From assembly GCA_034440575.1 (NCBI GenBank), contig JAOTOL010001568.1:592001-656000 (forward strand): a stretch of 64,000 bases of DNA. Direction: 5' to 3'. Within the stretch, counting starts at the first letter, position 1, and each line of letters begins with the position of its first letter. The notes under the pieces are model-generated. The model did no database searches, was not told the origin of the DNA, and saw only the letters and a list, made by a program, of their open reading frames with translations. The position numbers were made by a program, and so were the translations under genes. Source of the DNA: Imbricaverruca yamaguchii. Taxonomy: Eukaryota; Arthropoda; Thecostraca; Neoverrucidae. Below, piece by piece: positions 1 through 11,990 of the stretch.

Positions 1-688
1 CTGATGAACGTGCAAACCCGGGAGCCATACAAAAGAAAGAAGAAGAAAAAGTTTAAACTGAAAATTGCAGATGATCACGTGCAAACCCGTGCGCAGCCAT
101 TTACAGGATGTGTGCACAGTCGTTGGGGGCGTCACTACCGTGGGCAGGTGTAGGCAAGCTGAACATCAACTGCCTTCTTTATTGAACTACACATCTTATT
201 TAACATAACATGGGCGGATACGTTGTATAGGTACAGACCTTGGAAGTCGAGGCGCAGCTGATCTTTGCTAGATTGTCGCCTTCCGCGTGCTAATATCCCA
301 TTCAGGTCCCGTGCAGAAAGTGGTTGCCGGGTCAAAAATTAAAACGCAAAATGTGACCAATAATATCCAAGGCCATTGCGATTTTATTACGGATTGGATC
401 AGCTTGATCTCAATTTACCTACACTTATGGTAGCATGTTAGACAATCTTACAAACCCCACTTACTCGAAGCGTTTTGTATTACTGAAATTGTGGTTTTTG
501 AAGTGACATGTCGGTATGGCTCATCCAATATTTCGCTTTGAAAATCGATTCGCCCTCCGCTCTTTCTGTTCATGTGTAGCACTCCTATTCTCAAATTTCC
601 ATTTGATGTATAAAAAGTGATTTGCTCCACTCGTATTCATTTGCGTCGCTCCAAGTATTGACGTTATATTTCAAGCAGATAGATCCCG

Positions 689-758
<70 letters not shown>

Positions 759-949
759 AAGAAATCAGTGCGTTGAGAATCACATTCGCAGCGTTTGATG
801 CCAAACCATGTCAAACCCAGGCAAGCACGCCATGTCAATCAGAGCATCATAACTAAGTGGTTTATTGAAAGGGTAAATAGGTTGAACTGCGACATACGCT
901 TATCACCGGATCTACGCGTCAAAACTCGAGACCGGGCGACACGATTGGG
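1..949. other. Non-coding stretch with an (AT)n microsatellite
   Basis: No gene recognised on either strand. Contains an uninterrupted (AT)n run of about 32 units at 693-756. Presumably an upstream intron of the cadherin gene, which is an inference from gene direction only. Confidence 0.6.
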
Positions 950-1628
950 CCGTGGTGGACACACGTTGCCGCTGGTGATGCATTGGATCACAAGACTGAG
1001 CCGGGGCTGACACACGTTGCCACTGGTGATGCATTGGATCACAAGACTGAGCCGGGGCTGACACACGTTGCCACTGGTGATGCATTGGATCACAAGACTG
1101 AGCCGGGGCTGCACACGTTGCCACTGGTGATGCATTGGATCACAAGACTGAGCCGGGGCTGACACACGTTGCCACTGGTGATGCATTGGATCACAAGACT
1201 GAGCCGGGGCTGACACACGTTGCCACTGGTGATGCATTGGATCACAAGACTGAGCCGGGGCTGACACACGTTGCCACTGGTGATGCATTGGATCACAAGA
1301 CTGAGCCGGGGCGGACACACGTTGCCACTCGTGATGCATTGGATCACAAGACTGAGCCGGGGCGGACACACGTTGCCACTGGTGATGCATTGGATCACAA
1401 GATGAGCGGGTGACCACGTTGCCACTGGTGATGCATTGGATCACAAGACTGAGCCGGGGCGGACACACGTTGCCACTGGTGATGTATTGATCACAAGACT
1501 GAGATGTTGCCACTCGTGATGCGTTGGATCACAAGACTGAGCCGGGGCTGACACACGTTGCCACTGGTGATGCATTGGATCACAAGACTGAGCCGGGGCG
1601 GACACACGTTGCCACTCGTGATGCATTG
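950..1628. repeat. Minisatellite, 51-bp unit, about 13 copies
   Basis: Unit contains ACACGTTGCCACTGGTGATG and ATTGGATCACAAGACTGAGC. Because 51 is divisible by 3 and the unit lacks stops in several frames, it yields spurious long open frames on both strands. Copies near 1,400 and 1,500 are shortened. Confidence 0.95.
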
Positions 1629-2059
1629 ATGGTTACCGCCAGCTCGTCATGTGAAGTCTGAGCTCAGGTTGCAGCTGAACAAATGGAAGAGTTGCGTTGT
1701 GTCGCTGGAATTGATCGCACTACTAAAAAATTCCGCACAAATTATGGCCATTTGTGGCCGTTGGCTGTCGATGATGACGGGGTTGATGACATATAACGGT
1801 CGCCTTAGTGGTGTGGCATGGGGTCATGTATACCGCTCCCCGCGGACAGTTCCGCGATCGGAACAGACTTCGGCTAATCCGTCGGCAACCTCGTCCCGAC
1901 CAAGTACGGCATATGTTGCCCTGCGATGACATTGTTGGCTACTTATCGCCAATGCACAGTACATGTCGGATAGTTCAAAGTGCCCTGCAGGGCCCCAGAT
2001 CACTCCTGGAGCATGCTGATGGGTCGTCGGTGATGCATGGTTTATTGCAGGCCATGTGG

Positions 2060-2735
2060 CCTGGCGGCCAGGCAGTGAACCTCATAGTCGTACTGGGACA
2101 ACACCTGTCGGCCGGGCAGTGAACGTCATAGTCGTACTGGGACAACACCTGTCGGCCAGGCAGTGAACGTCATAGTCGTACTGGGACAACACCTGTCGGC
2201 CGGGCAGTGAACCTCATAGTCGTACTGAGACAACACCTGTCGGTCGGGCAGTGAACCTCATAGTCGTACTGGGGAAACACCTGTCGGCCGGGCAGTGAAC
2301 GTCATAGTCGTACTGAGGGAACACCTGTCGGTCGGGCAGTGAACGTCATAGTCGTACTGGGGAAACACCTGTCGGCCGGGCAGTGAACCTCATAGTCGTA
2401 CTGAGACAACACCTGTCGGCCGGGCAGTGAACCTCATAGTCGTACTGGGACAACACCTGTCGGCCGGGCAGTGAACCTTATAGTCGTACTGAGACAACAC
2501 CTGTCGGTCGGGCAGTGAACCTCATAGTTGTACTGAGACAACACCTGTCGGCCGGGCAGTGAACGTCATAGTCGTGCTGAGGAAACACCTGTCGGTCGGG
2601 CAGTGAACGTCATAGTCGTACTGAGACAACACCTGTCGGCCGGGCAGTGAACCTCATAGTCGTACTGGGGAAACACCTGTCGGTCGGGCAGTGAACTTCA
2701 TAGTCGTACTGAGGAAACACCTGACGCCGTGGTTA
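2060..2735. repeat. Minisatellite, 44-bp unit, about 15 copies
   Basis: Unit carries GGCAGTGAACGTCATAGTCG and GACAACACCTGTCGGCC. Copies differ by a few point changes (GGCCGG or GGTCGG; GACAAC or GGAAAC). Confidence 0.95.
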
Positions 2736-2739
2736 TGAC

Positions 2740-2935
2740 CGGCTTATCGCCTACCTAATGTACTGATGTGTACCGCTTATCACCTAACTAGTGTACTTAT
2801 GTGTACCGCTTACCGCTTACCTAGTGTACTTAGGTGTACCGCTTATGACCTATTTAGTGTACTTATGTGTACCGTTGATCACCTACCTAATGTACTGATG
2901 TATACCGCTTATTGCCTACCTAATGTGTTGATGAG
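2740..2935. repeat. Minisatellite, about 31-33-bp unit, about 6 diverged copies
   Basis: Degenerate unit with CTTATCACCTACCTAATGTA and TTATGTGTACCG. Directly follows the 44-bp array. Confidence 0.85.
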
Positions 2936-4149
2936 TAGTTGGTTGAGATGTCGAGGATGGGTGGGGCGTTGAGATTGGAGGTGTGTTTGACTCCGGGAGC
3001 CGTGTACTGGTGGGTTGGTAAGGTGTGTTGGCTCTAGCCTGGGTGGGGGCCTCTGAGATGGGAAAGCTCAGCTTTGTAGCTGCGCCCGGTGGCGGATGAG
3101 GCCCACCGGGGATTTTGGAAGTAGGCGGGTTGTTGCGTTGTGTGAAACGCAGATGTTTGCGTGCTGCGGTGTGTGGTACACTGGCTACCGCATACCGGCA
3201 CGCCTCCCGCTCGCATGTCCACTTGGGGCGGTCGGGGTCAATGGCGGGATGCGGCCCATCACAGGGTGCACATCTCCTTGCAGTCGATGTTCAGTCGGAC
3301 ATTCATTGGTGTGATACACACCGGCTGCAGCATGGCTCTGGTGACACGCTTATTCTGCTTCTTGGGTTTGTTGGCGTCGCCCTTGAACGTGCGGCGCGAC
3401 CTCTTCTACGAGCCGTGTTACGAAAGGGTCCCGTTCGATCGCCCGAGCCTGCAAGCTGGCTTATTTATTCCGGCCTGGTCTGGCCGCCGCTGACTGGTGG
3501 TTCTTGGTAACCCGACGTTCGGCACAGCATACTATAGATTGGGGTGCACCTTTTTTAAAGCTTGAACATCACAAGTGGTTGTTTGTTTCCTGCGAAGTCA
3601 TTGCAGCGTTGTTGTCGTGAGTCTTGTCTCTGTATCTGGGTACTGCACTATACTGGTCGAGTGATCGGAGGCAAGAAAAGTGCCCTTTGCCCATGCAGAA
3701 AATAGAAGTTCAGGAACTACCGCTTAACATGAACGATACTATGAGGTCCTTACCAAGGCGGGAGATCTCTCACCAAACCATGAAGCTTCCGGTTTGGAAA
3801 TGTTCAAATTGAAAAAGAGAAATAGCAGAATAGCATACCCGAGCGAGGGGAGTGAGGAGCTTCCCGACCCGCCCGAGATCTTCAGCCATGGTCATTTTCC
3901 CAAAGCACTCCGTGACGTATAAAAATGTATCGCTTTAGTCGAGCCCAGTGAGTGGGACCACCGATTCATGGTAGTTCAGCACACACAGACTGGGGCATTG
4001 ACTGACAGCTCTGTGGAAATATTTAACAAGAAATAGAAGTAGAAAGAGACCGGGAATTCACGTTTCATTGCCGGTCATAGATTCTTTATAGTAAATTTCG
4101 GATTCCAGATATTTCTATAAATTACAACAAAAATAAAGCACAACACCTG
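2936..4149. other. Unassigned non-coding stretch
   Basis: Open frames near 3,100-3,510 overlap in all three + frames and have no recognisable domain. I do not support a gene here. Confidence 0.5.
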
Positions 4150-6280
4150 GTTTTCTTTGTTTCAGATCTGATCATGGGTTCTTCAAGTAGACATAAATGT
4201 ATAAAGAAATATCATGCATTCTGGTCTATATACGGCTGCAACACATTTCGCCAAAGGCGCAATATAATATCGTTCGTGAGACGTGCCTATAAATCCTATT
4301 TTGAAGTTCCCCTTGGCGACCAAGACAAAAAGTGGGCTCCTCATTATGTGTCATAATTGTGAGGGTATGTTTCGTGACTGGACAAAAGGCAAACGAAAGG
4401 GCCTACCTTTTGGAGTTCCCGTGGTTTGGGGAGAATCCAAGGGCCATACAACTGACTGCTATTTTTGCCTGGTCAACACGAAAGGTGTCTGCAAGAAAAG
4501 CTGGCAAAGGATCTACTATCCTAGTATCCCTTGAGCAATTCGACGTACTCCGCATTCCGATGAACTCCCGGTTCCAGTATTTAGTGGTTTTGTCATAGCT
4601 GAATATGAGAGCAGTGAACGTGGTCAGGAAGGTGACTATGGTTGTGATAACGAGGTTCAAAGAACAGTTTCAGAATTCGAAATCTTCACATCTGAAATCC
4701 CCTCAGCAGAATTGAATGACTTGGCTCGTGATGTGGGGTTCTCCAAGAAAGTAGCTGAGGTCCAAGATGCAAGAAAATTGTGTAAGTGACCAAACTGCAA
4801 CAAAAATCATGTTCAGAAATCGGGACCAGATTTGTGTGGGCATTTTCGGAAGGCAAGCAGTTTGCTCACTGCCACGATCTAAATAATTAACCAGTCAATT
4901 ATGTGTTGCCTCGTATAGTGCAACAGAATGGCAATTATTTCTTGATCGCTTTAAGCGCAGCCTCAAGTGCGTTCTGTTGTGCGATGGCAACGCTTATGGA
5001 ACGGTTCCAGCTGATCACTCGGTGCATTTGCGGGAACAACATACTGACAAGCATTGTCATTGGCTTCCTGAAAGAGAACGAGCACAAATGGATCATTTGT
5101 GTGCACCTGAAAATGTTCCTTGGTCAACAGAAAGGCTTCACGAAGTTTCCATGCTTCCCTGCATGTGGGACAGCCGAGCTCGAGAGAAACATTGAAACAC
5201 TGAACCCAGGAGTGGCCCATCCGCAGTGGCGCACCGGAGGGGAGCCCAGGGCCCCCCCATGAGGCCAAAGTGCCCTTTTGACCGAAAAGTGCCCTCTTCG
5301 CCGGAATGTCCAAAATTTATCCCCAAATCACCTGCCTTATGTGCCTCGCCTGTGCCAAAGGTGCCCTTTGGGCCCAAAACTGCCCTTTTGGCCTAAAAAT
5401 GACATTCCCCTGTGCCCTTTCCTGTCCTATGCGGCATGGAAGATTCAAGCCCCCCCCGGTCAACAAACCTTCCAGTGTGCCCCGGGCCGCAAAGTGCCCT
5501 TTTGGAGCCTGTCAAGTGCCCTGTTGGAGCCGTACAAGTGCCCTTTTCGGTCCGGGCCCTCCCATGGAAAAATCTTGGGTGCGCGCCTGCCTATCCGTGA
5601 AACTCTGGAAGCAGGCATGCCAAACATTGTAAATGACCTAATCGTCGGCCGAGAAAAGATCATTTTTACCGCACTCCATATGAAGCTCGATTTGATGAAA
5701 CAGTTCGTGAAGGCATCGTGTATGTTGGTGAGTGTTTCCAACATATAGTTTTTGCTTTTCCTGCTTTGTCTTTCGAGAAGATCAAAGCAGGCGTGTTCGA
5801 TGGACTATAAGTGATGAGTGTACGTGATGAGGAATTTGTCAGGAAGATGAATGCCAAGGAAAGGGCGACATAGCTGTCTTTCTTGGCAGTTATAAAAAGA
5901 CATCTTGTGAACAAAAAGGCAGGTAACTATGAGGTTCTGGTTACTAGAATGCTGTTGGCGTTTCGCGATCCTGGGTGGAACATGGTTGTCAAACTCCATT
6001 GCCTGAGTGATCACCTGGATCAATTCCCGGGGAACTTTGCAGCTGCCAGTGACGAACAGGGAGAACGTTTTCATCAAGACCTCGGGACGATGGAAAAGCA
6101 CTATCAAGGACGATAGAACAAACATGGTACATTACAGGTGGCAACATCTTTCGTGTTCAGCATTCTCTACTGCAAGTTATTTTTTCTTACTCATTGGAGG
6201 GGAAAACTATTATGCAAAGATGACGAGAATGCTAATTTCCAACAAAGTGATTTTGGAGAAAAGTTTGCAGTGACATTTTT
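4150..6280 (+). pseudogene. Decayed copy of a repetitive orphan protein family
   Basis: Fragments in shifting + frames line up, from memory, with a protein family that occurs in many copies in invertebrate genomes and is listed as uncharacterised. Visible blocks in order: TKGKRKGLPFGVPVVW and TDCYFCLVNTKGVCKK (4,380-4,510); AELNDLARDVGFSK (4,710-4,755); SLKCVLLCDGNAYGTVPAD (4,955-5,015); EHKWIICVHLKMFLGQQKGF with WDSRAREKH (5,080-5,195); IVGREKIIFTALHMKLDL (5,640-5,695); and DEQGERFHQDLGTMEKHYQG (6,050-6,115). At least four frameshifts and a MITE insertion break it. No catalytic function is known to me; the copy number in other genomes suggests a mobile or mobile-derived gene. Confidence 0.7.
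5224..5589. mobile_element. hAT-like MITE, 366 bp, with 8-bp target duplication
   Basis: The left end is CAGTGGCGCACC and the right end, read inward, is CAGGCGCGCACC, forming short terminal inverted repeats with the CAG-starting ends usual for hAT elements. It is flanked by CCCATCCG (5,216-5,223) and CCTATCCG (5,590-5,597), an 8-bp duplication with one mismatch. The interior is a degenerate repeat around AAGTGCCCTTTTGG and has no gene. It interrupts the orphan pseudogene between its WDSRAREKH and IVGREK blocks. Confidence 0.78.
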
Positions 6281-6489
6281 AATGTGTTACCCATTGTTCA
6301 ACACCAACATGCAATATGCTGCATCGACTGGGCCGTCGGTCCAGGAATCTGTCAACTGAAATTTCTCAGACATGCGAAACTTGTCCAAATGCATTGCTAA
6401 TTCCCTAACTTTGTTCACCGCTGCCATTGAGCTTTGATATGTTGTTTACTATTGCTGTTTTGTCTGTGCTTCTTCGGGTCATCGGCCTC

Positions 6490-7598
6490 AAATTCATCAT
6501 GCAGTGGCGCAGCCTAATTTTCTTAAGAGGCGACCAAAAACAATTCCATGCAAGATGAAACGCTTTCTATGCACGAAGCGCGCCGACCTTTTTTATTGCG
6601 CCCTGTGAAAATCTCTAAATTTCTTCTTTAACACGCGCCCTGGAGGGCCTCTGAAAATAACGCGCCCTGGAGAGGGGGGCGGATTCCGCCCCCCCCCCCT
6701 AAGATCTGAAGGCTAGAACAACAAAATTCACAGGGTGGATGGGGACGATAGTGAACTCTATTGTGTGCAAAGTGCATGACCTTAGGTCAATATCTTCAAG
6801 GTCAAATGAGGTCAAAATAGCAAAATTTTCTGGTTTTGCGTGGCGCGGCTTGTCATTGTTATGGATCACTGTGGTTGTGTTTAAATGCTCCAAAATTGGC
6901 ATTAATGATGTTTTGGACATTACTAATGATGCAATACAGATGTCAGATCCGCCATTTGACCTCAGGTCACCTATATAGGAGTACTTATTAGGTCATTACC
7001 TGCCCCAGTTACCGGAACCGGGCTCCCATCCCGACTGCTCCGTTGGGCGGCTCGGCACAATCGGCTTCGCAAATAAAGGAGTGAAATACATGAATAAAGG
7101 ATGGAAATGATTAGGCACACAATGACAAATAGTAGATTTCGGGATGTATAGGGAGTAACATGTAAAGTGACATCAATCGCATGACAGTCATTTGCATTTA
7201 TGACACATTCCAGTTGACCAAGTTTGCCTCCATTAGCCTGTCATGAACTTGACCTGACTTGACATCGGCGACCTAACATGACTTTTAAATTATATAGCAT
7301 AACAATATGCATCAAACAAGTCGCTAGTTTTGCCAAGAACACTTCCTTTTTGGTAGTATACCGGAAGCGCATCAGCGACGATATTTGTGATCTGGCGCTG
7401 GGAAATGTTTTTGAATTTAGCGACCCTTAACTCGAAAAATTTTCCGTCGATTTTAATTTTTATTGCTTCAAACAACGCGCCGGTTATATATTGGCAGGTA
7501 CACAAACAATGGCGTATATCGGCCGGTACAATCTGGAGTTATCTACGAAAAACCGGAGGGGTGGGCGGATTTCGCCCCGCCCCCCTCCAGGGCGCGTG
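6490..7598. other. Probable non-autonomous repeat remnant with GC-rich inverted segments
   Basis: It starts with GCAGTGGCGCAGCC, similar to the MITE end above. Near 6,640-6,705 it has GCGCCCTGGAG, GGGGGGCGGATTCCGCCC and a C run. Near 7,560-7,598 the inverse appears: GGGCGGATTTCGCCCC and CTCCAGGGCGCG. This looks like an inverted-repeat element, but its ends and target duplication are not settled. The piggyBac relic begins at its right side. Confidence 0.4.
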
Positions 7599-7602
7599 TT
7601 AA

Positions 7603-9866
7603 CCCATTAACGCCCGGTATATTTTTTTTATTGGAATGCTCAAACTTATTGACAATCCTAATGTCATCGTTGTGACGGTATTCTGAAAGTTTCATAAGTC
7701 CCCTTCTATCCTAAGTGTATTTTCCAGCCCGTCTTCACTTGAGGACACCGGGCGGAAGTGGGATGTTTTTGCGAGTAAATATAACAGGCAGCATTGTGTT
7801 TTACAACACTTAGCACTTTGCTTATAGCGAAGTCCAACAGCAGCAATGTTGCAAATACTTATGGAACAAATATTCACGCTTGCAAACATGAAAGAGCATG
7901 CACCGTTGCATGACTGCATGTGTTCATGCATGCATCATTGCATGCATTTGTATTGACGTGCGCATCGATACACGCATGCACGATAAGAACGTTGGTTGTA
8001 GTACGAAGTATCCACACTTCAGTGAACAAACTGCATACTTATCGGCAGCGAACAGTGGACACGGTAGATCAGTCCCCCTCTGCCACTTAAATTTCAATCA
8101 CATTTCAAGTGAAACAATCTGCATGATCATTACACGCAAGGGCGCTCAGAAAAGCCAAGTATTTCTTGGCACCACTACGAACAAATATTAGGTGGCACCA
8201 CTACGAACAAACAAACATCACACTATTTGGTGTGATGCGGCTTAAAACAGGAGTTGCGGAGCACGGCCCAACATTTCTCGCAGTACGAGCGAGGTTTGCC
8301 GGTGCATGCAGATCCTTGGCAGCGTCGCTGCTTGTCGACCACGTAGATGAAGTGGCTCACCGGGTCGTACCGCATGTCCGGGGTGGCCCTGTATGACGAC
8401 AGCGCGCGCACAGGTCCGAATCCAGGCAGTCTCAGGTAGGCGACAGTGAATTGGCTTCGGAAATCCAGCAGGTTCGGAATGCTGTCCGCTGCATGGCGGT
8501 GTACGATCCAAGCGTTCACCACCCCCATGTCCAACATCCCCGTGAAGAGACATCGATGCCACTTCTTCCCACGGATGTTGATGCTGTACTTGTCGCATGA
8601 CCAGTCACACTCGTTCATGCCATCCATGAACTTGTAGTTGTGTATCATGCGTGATTGATCCACGAATTTGTGGGCTCGCTGAGAACTGTCCCTCCATTTG
8701 ACGCGTTCTCATTGCTCAGGAAGTGGACGTACGCCTTTAGCTTCAGATATCTTTGTCGTGTCGTGGCGCATTGCTCTGTTTCTAATCCCAGCTCATCGGC
8801 GGTTGACCAGTAGTGGCGTTCACTTGGGAGTTGATGGTATCCAGAATGTCGGAGAATGCTGATAAGCATCTTGAACTCACCAGTCGTTAGCCAAACAACT
8901 GATAACCTCTGGTTTTGAGAGCATACCGCAGAGCTTCGTCCATGACGTGCACATACATGTCCTCGATGAGCATCTCCTCGAACAGCTGGACTGGGGGCGT
9001 GTCTTGCAGAGTGATCCTCGGCGTGTGTAAGCACCGTTTGCTCCGTCCGTTGTTGCTGGAAGTGTATACGGTAAATGGAAGTGTATAAGGGAAGTGGAAA
9101 TGTATTGAGGTAATTTCTTGAACCAATGGGGACCGCTTGGTCGCTTGAACCCTAGGTCGCTTGCTTGTTCGTGTCCACGGAGTCAGCATCGCTGTCCGTT
9201 AAGCTGCCAGTTTCAATCTCTGCAGCGCTGCCTTCACCGTTAGGACCTTTTCCCTCCGCTCAATGACGCACGGGAGACGTGGCAAGAAATCCGCTGCAGA
9301 TCACAACTTGGAATCGACGCAGATAGATGCACCCAACACGCGAAGCTCACAACACGCACATGAAAAATGCTGCGGGCAGGGCCAAGGTTGTTTCATATAT
9401 TGCGGGCCGGGCAGGGCGTGGACCCCGGCCGGCCATCCCTAATCCCCCCCCCCCACACGACCCCGGCCGGCTCCCACCCCCCTTCCGCCCCGTGTCCTCA
9501 TTTGATGACACCGAATTTTCACGGACGCTGGAGGATTAGTGTTTGCTGATTATGGAAGATAAATACCAGCGTTTGGACATGCGAACAATCTTGCATTAAT
9601 GCACGCTCCGAGATTATGTAAGTACTTGACTAGGAGACCTGTCCGGAGTGGCTTACGGTTCAACATCAGGATGCCAAGAAAACGCCAATTTTAAGGACCA
9701 GTCAAGTATTCCTGTGCGAGTAGGTTCAGAATCTAAAGCCACCACGAGGTCCGCAGATGTCTTGTGATCACCTTTTACAGCGTTTGGGCACTTCGTGACT
9801 GACCAGATTTCCAAAATATGCTGTAAATGTAGCTGTCCTCATATGAGGACACTGGGAGCTAATGGG
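7603..9866 (-). mobile_element. piggyBac-type DNA transposon relic, TTAA ends
   Basis: Flanked by TTAA at 7,599-7,602 and 9,867-9,870. Terminal repeats are CCCATTAACGCCCGG on the left and, read inward, CCCATTAGCTCCCAG on the right. Inside each end lies a palindromic motif of the type GTCCTCATATGAGGAC (9,834-9,849; half copies near 7,739 and 9,495). TTAA duplication and this end structure are diagnostic of piggyBac. The interior holds a broken transposase on the minus strand. Confidence 0.85.
8223..9189 (-). pseudogene. piggyBac transposase, catalytic core deleted
   Basis: Read on the minus strand from 9,189. An N-terminal part has LFEEMLIEDMYVHVMDEALR, then FKMLISILRHSGYHQLPSER and HYWSTADELGLETEQCATTR, the DUF4371-free N-terminal block typical of piggyBac (SGYxxxPxxxxYWS). 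Near 8,650-8,690 it jumps straight to MDGMNECDW and INIRGKKWHRCLF, which is the end of the catalytic domain, then a C-terminal Cys-rich tail (CEKCWAVLRNSC). The segment that should contain the three catalytic Asp residues is missing, and the pieces lie in different frames. It cannot encode an active enzyme. Confidence 0.8.
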
Positions 9867-9870
9867 TTAA

Positions 9871-10283
9871 TCTAGTGTATTTTTGGTTGCTTAGGGAGGG
9901 TGGTGTTGGCTGCGCCTCTGGCCTCATGTCGGGTAGCACGTAACGGGAGGCATGACTGCATGATTGACCCCAGATCTATGACGAAGTATCGCCCGACTAA
10001 CGATCCCATGGCTAACGTCGCCTCAGATCTACCGTGGAATGTGGCCACTGGTATGATCGCTTGACGATTACTCAAAATGTCACCTCAGTCGCGACCCCAT
10101 ATTTGACCTCAAATGTGACTCCAGGTGTCCTGCACACGTGAACTCCGATGAGGCCTCACGTGTGCCCTCAAATATATCCCCATGTGCGAGCTCGTATATC
10201 CCTCGGGTGTAATCGCGACTGAGACGTGGGGTGTGGTGTCATATGCGGCGTCGTACGTGACAACTGCGCGCGTGTCGCCCCAG
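9871..10283. other. Non-coding stretch before cadherin exon 1
   Basis: No gene or repeat recognised. The last 30 bases lead to the CCCCAG acceptor of exon 1. Confidence 0.5.
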
Positions 10284-10460
10284 ACGGACCAGCAGACGGC
10301 CGCAGAGGTGACGTTCCGCGTGGCCCTGCTCGACTCCAACGACGAGGTGCCCATCTTCTACGACACGGCCGCCGTCATAGTGCCGGAGAACTCGCCAGAG
10401 GGTACGCACGTGGCCGTCACGTCGGCCGTCGACGAGGACGGAACCCCGCCCAACAACCAG
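10284..10460 (+). CDS. Cadherin exon 1 of window: EC linker and start of next EC repeat
   Basis: 59 codons, phase 0-0. The first part is the last strand of an EC repeat, followed by the calcium-binding linker LLDSNDEVPIF (about residues 17-27), then PENSPEGTHVAV and a DEDGTPPNNQ loop of the next repeat. Acceptor is CCCCAG at 10,278-10,283 and donor is CAG|GTACGG at 10,461. The reading frame joins exon 2 directly (NNQ then VTYRF). A 71-bp array begins right at the donor and repeats it. The 5' neighbour exon lies before the window or was not recognised. Confidence 0.88.
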
Positions 10461-10886
10461 GTACGGCACACCGCACACAGCAAGGCGCGACACACCACAC
10501 AGCTCGACACATTACGTCGCACAGCAACCAGGTACGGCACACCGCACACAGCAAGGCGCGACACACCGCACAGCTCGACACATTACGTCGCACAGCAACC
10601 AGGTACGGCACACCGCACACAGCAAGGCGCGACACACCACACAGCTCGACACATTACGTCGCACAGCAACCAGGTACGGCACACCGCACACAGCAAGGCG
10701 CGACACACCACACAGCTCGACACATTACGTCGCACAGCAACCAGGTACGGCACACCGCACACAGCAAGGCGCGACACACCACACAGCTCGACACATTACG
10801 TCGCACAGCAACCAGGTACGGCACACCGCACACAGCAAGGCGCGACACACCACACAGCTCGACACATTACGTCGCACAGCAACCAG
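10448..10886. repeat. Minisatellite, 71-bp unit, 6 copies, each with the exon 1 donor
   Basis: Begins at the end of exon 1. Each unit ends CAACCAG|GTACGG, identical to the exon 1 5' splice site, so donors recur at 10,532, 10,603, 10,674, 10,745, 10,816 and, as GTACAG, near 10,887. The units are almost identical. The exon 1 frame stays open across the whole array, so 213-nt steps would be in frame. Confidence 0.95.
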
Positions 10887-10944
10887 GTACAGTACACCAC
10901 ACAGCTCTCCTGTACGGCCCGCATACAAGAGGGTATGCCATGCT

Positions 10945-11990
10945 ACACAACAGCCAGGTAAGGCGCACCACACACGCTAGCCAGGTGCAGCACACCACAT
11001 AGCCCGCCACAGTATGCCACACAACAGCCAGGTAAGGCGCACCACACACGCTAGCCAGGTGCAGCACACCACACACGCTAGCCAGGTGCAGCACACCACA
11101 TAGCCCGCCACAGTATGCCACACAACAGCCAGGTAAGGCGCACCACACACGCTAGCCAGGTGCAGCACACCACATAGCCCGCCACAGTATGCCACACAAC
11201 AGCCAGGTAAGGCGCACCACACACGCTAGCCAGGTGCAGCACACCACATAGCCCGCCACAGTATGCCACACAACAGCCAGGTAAGGCGCACCACACACGC
11301 TAGCCAGGTGCAGCACACCACACACGCTAGCCAGGTGCAGCACACCACATAGCCCGCCACAGTATGCCACACAACAGCCAGGTAAGGCGCACCACACACG
11401 CTAGCCAGGTGCAGCATACCACATAGCCCGCCACAGTATGCCACACAACAGCCAGGTAAGGCGCACCACACACGCTAGCCAGGTGCAGCACACCACACAC
11501 GCTAGCCAGGTGGCACCACATAGCCGCCACAGTATGCCACACAACAGCCAGGTCAGCACACCACACACGCTAGCCAGGTGCAGCACACCACATAGCCCGC
11601 CACAGTATGCCACACAACAGCCAGGTAAGGCGCACCCACACGCTGCCAGGTGCAGCACACCACACACGCTAGCCAGGTGCAGCACACCACATAGCCCGCC
11701 ACAGTATGCCACACAACAGCCAGGTAAGGCGCACCACACACGCTAGCCAGGTGCAGCATACCACATAGCCCGCCACAGTATGCCACACAACAGCCAGGTA
11801 AGGCGCACCACACACGCTAGCCAGGTGCAGCACACCACACACGCCAGCCAGGTAAGGCGCACCACACACGCTAGCCAGGTGCAGCACACCACATAGCCCG
11901 CCACAGTATGCCACACAACAGCCAGGTAAGGCGCACCACACACGCTAGCCAGGTGCAGCAGACCACATAGCCCGCCACAATATGCCGCAC
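10945..11990. repeat. Minisatellite, 74-bp unit with 27-bp sub-duplications, about 13 copies
   Basis: Unit runs through GCGCACCACACACGCTAGCC, GTGCAGCACACCACATAGCC and ATGCCACACAACAGCCAG|GTAAGG. Some units carry an extra 27-bp segment. Each unit has the near-consensus 5' splice site CAG|GTAAGG on the + strand. A diverged tail of similar sequence continues to about 12,240. Confidence 0.93.

Noticed and set aside
839..1513. Repeated WQRVSAPAQSCDPMHH protein resembling a Cys repeat protein
   Set aside because: The 51-bp array is open on both strands in several frames and has no exon signals.
3096..3510. Overlapping open frames of 72-131 residues
   Set aside because: Three + frames are open at once, with no domain, no splice context and no similarity I recognise.
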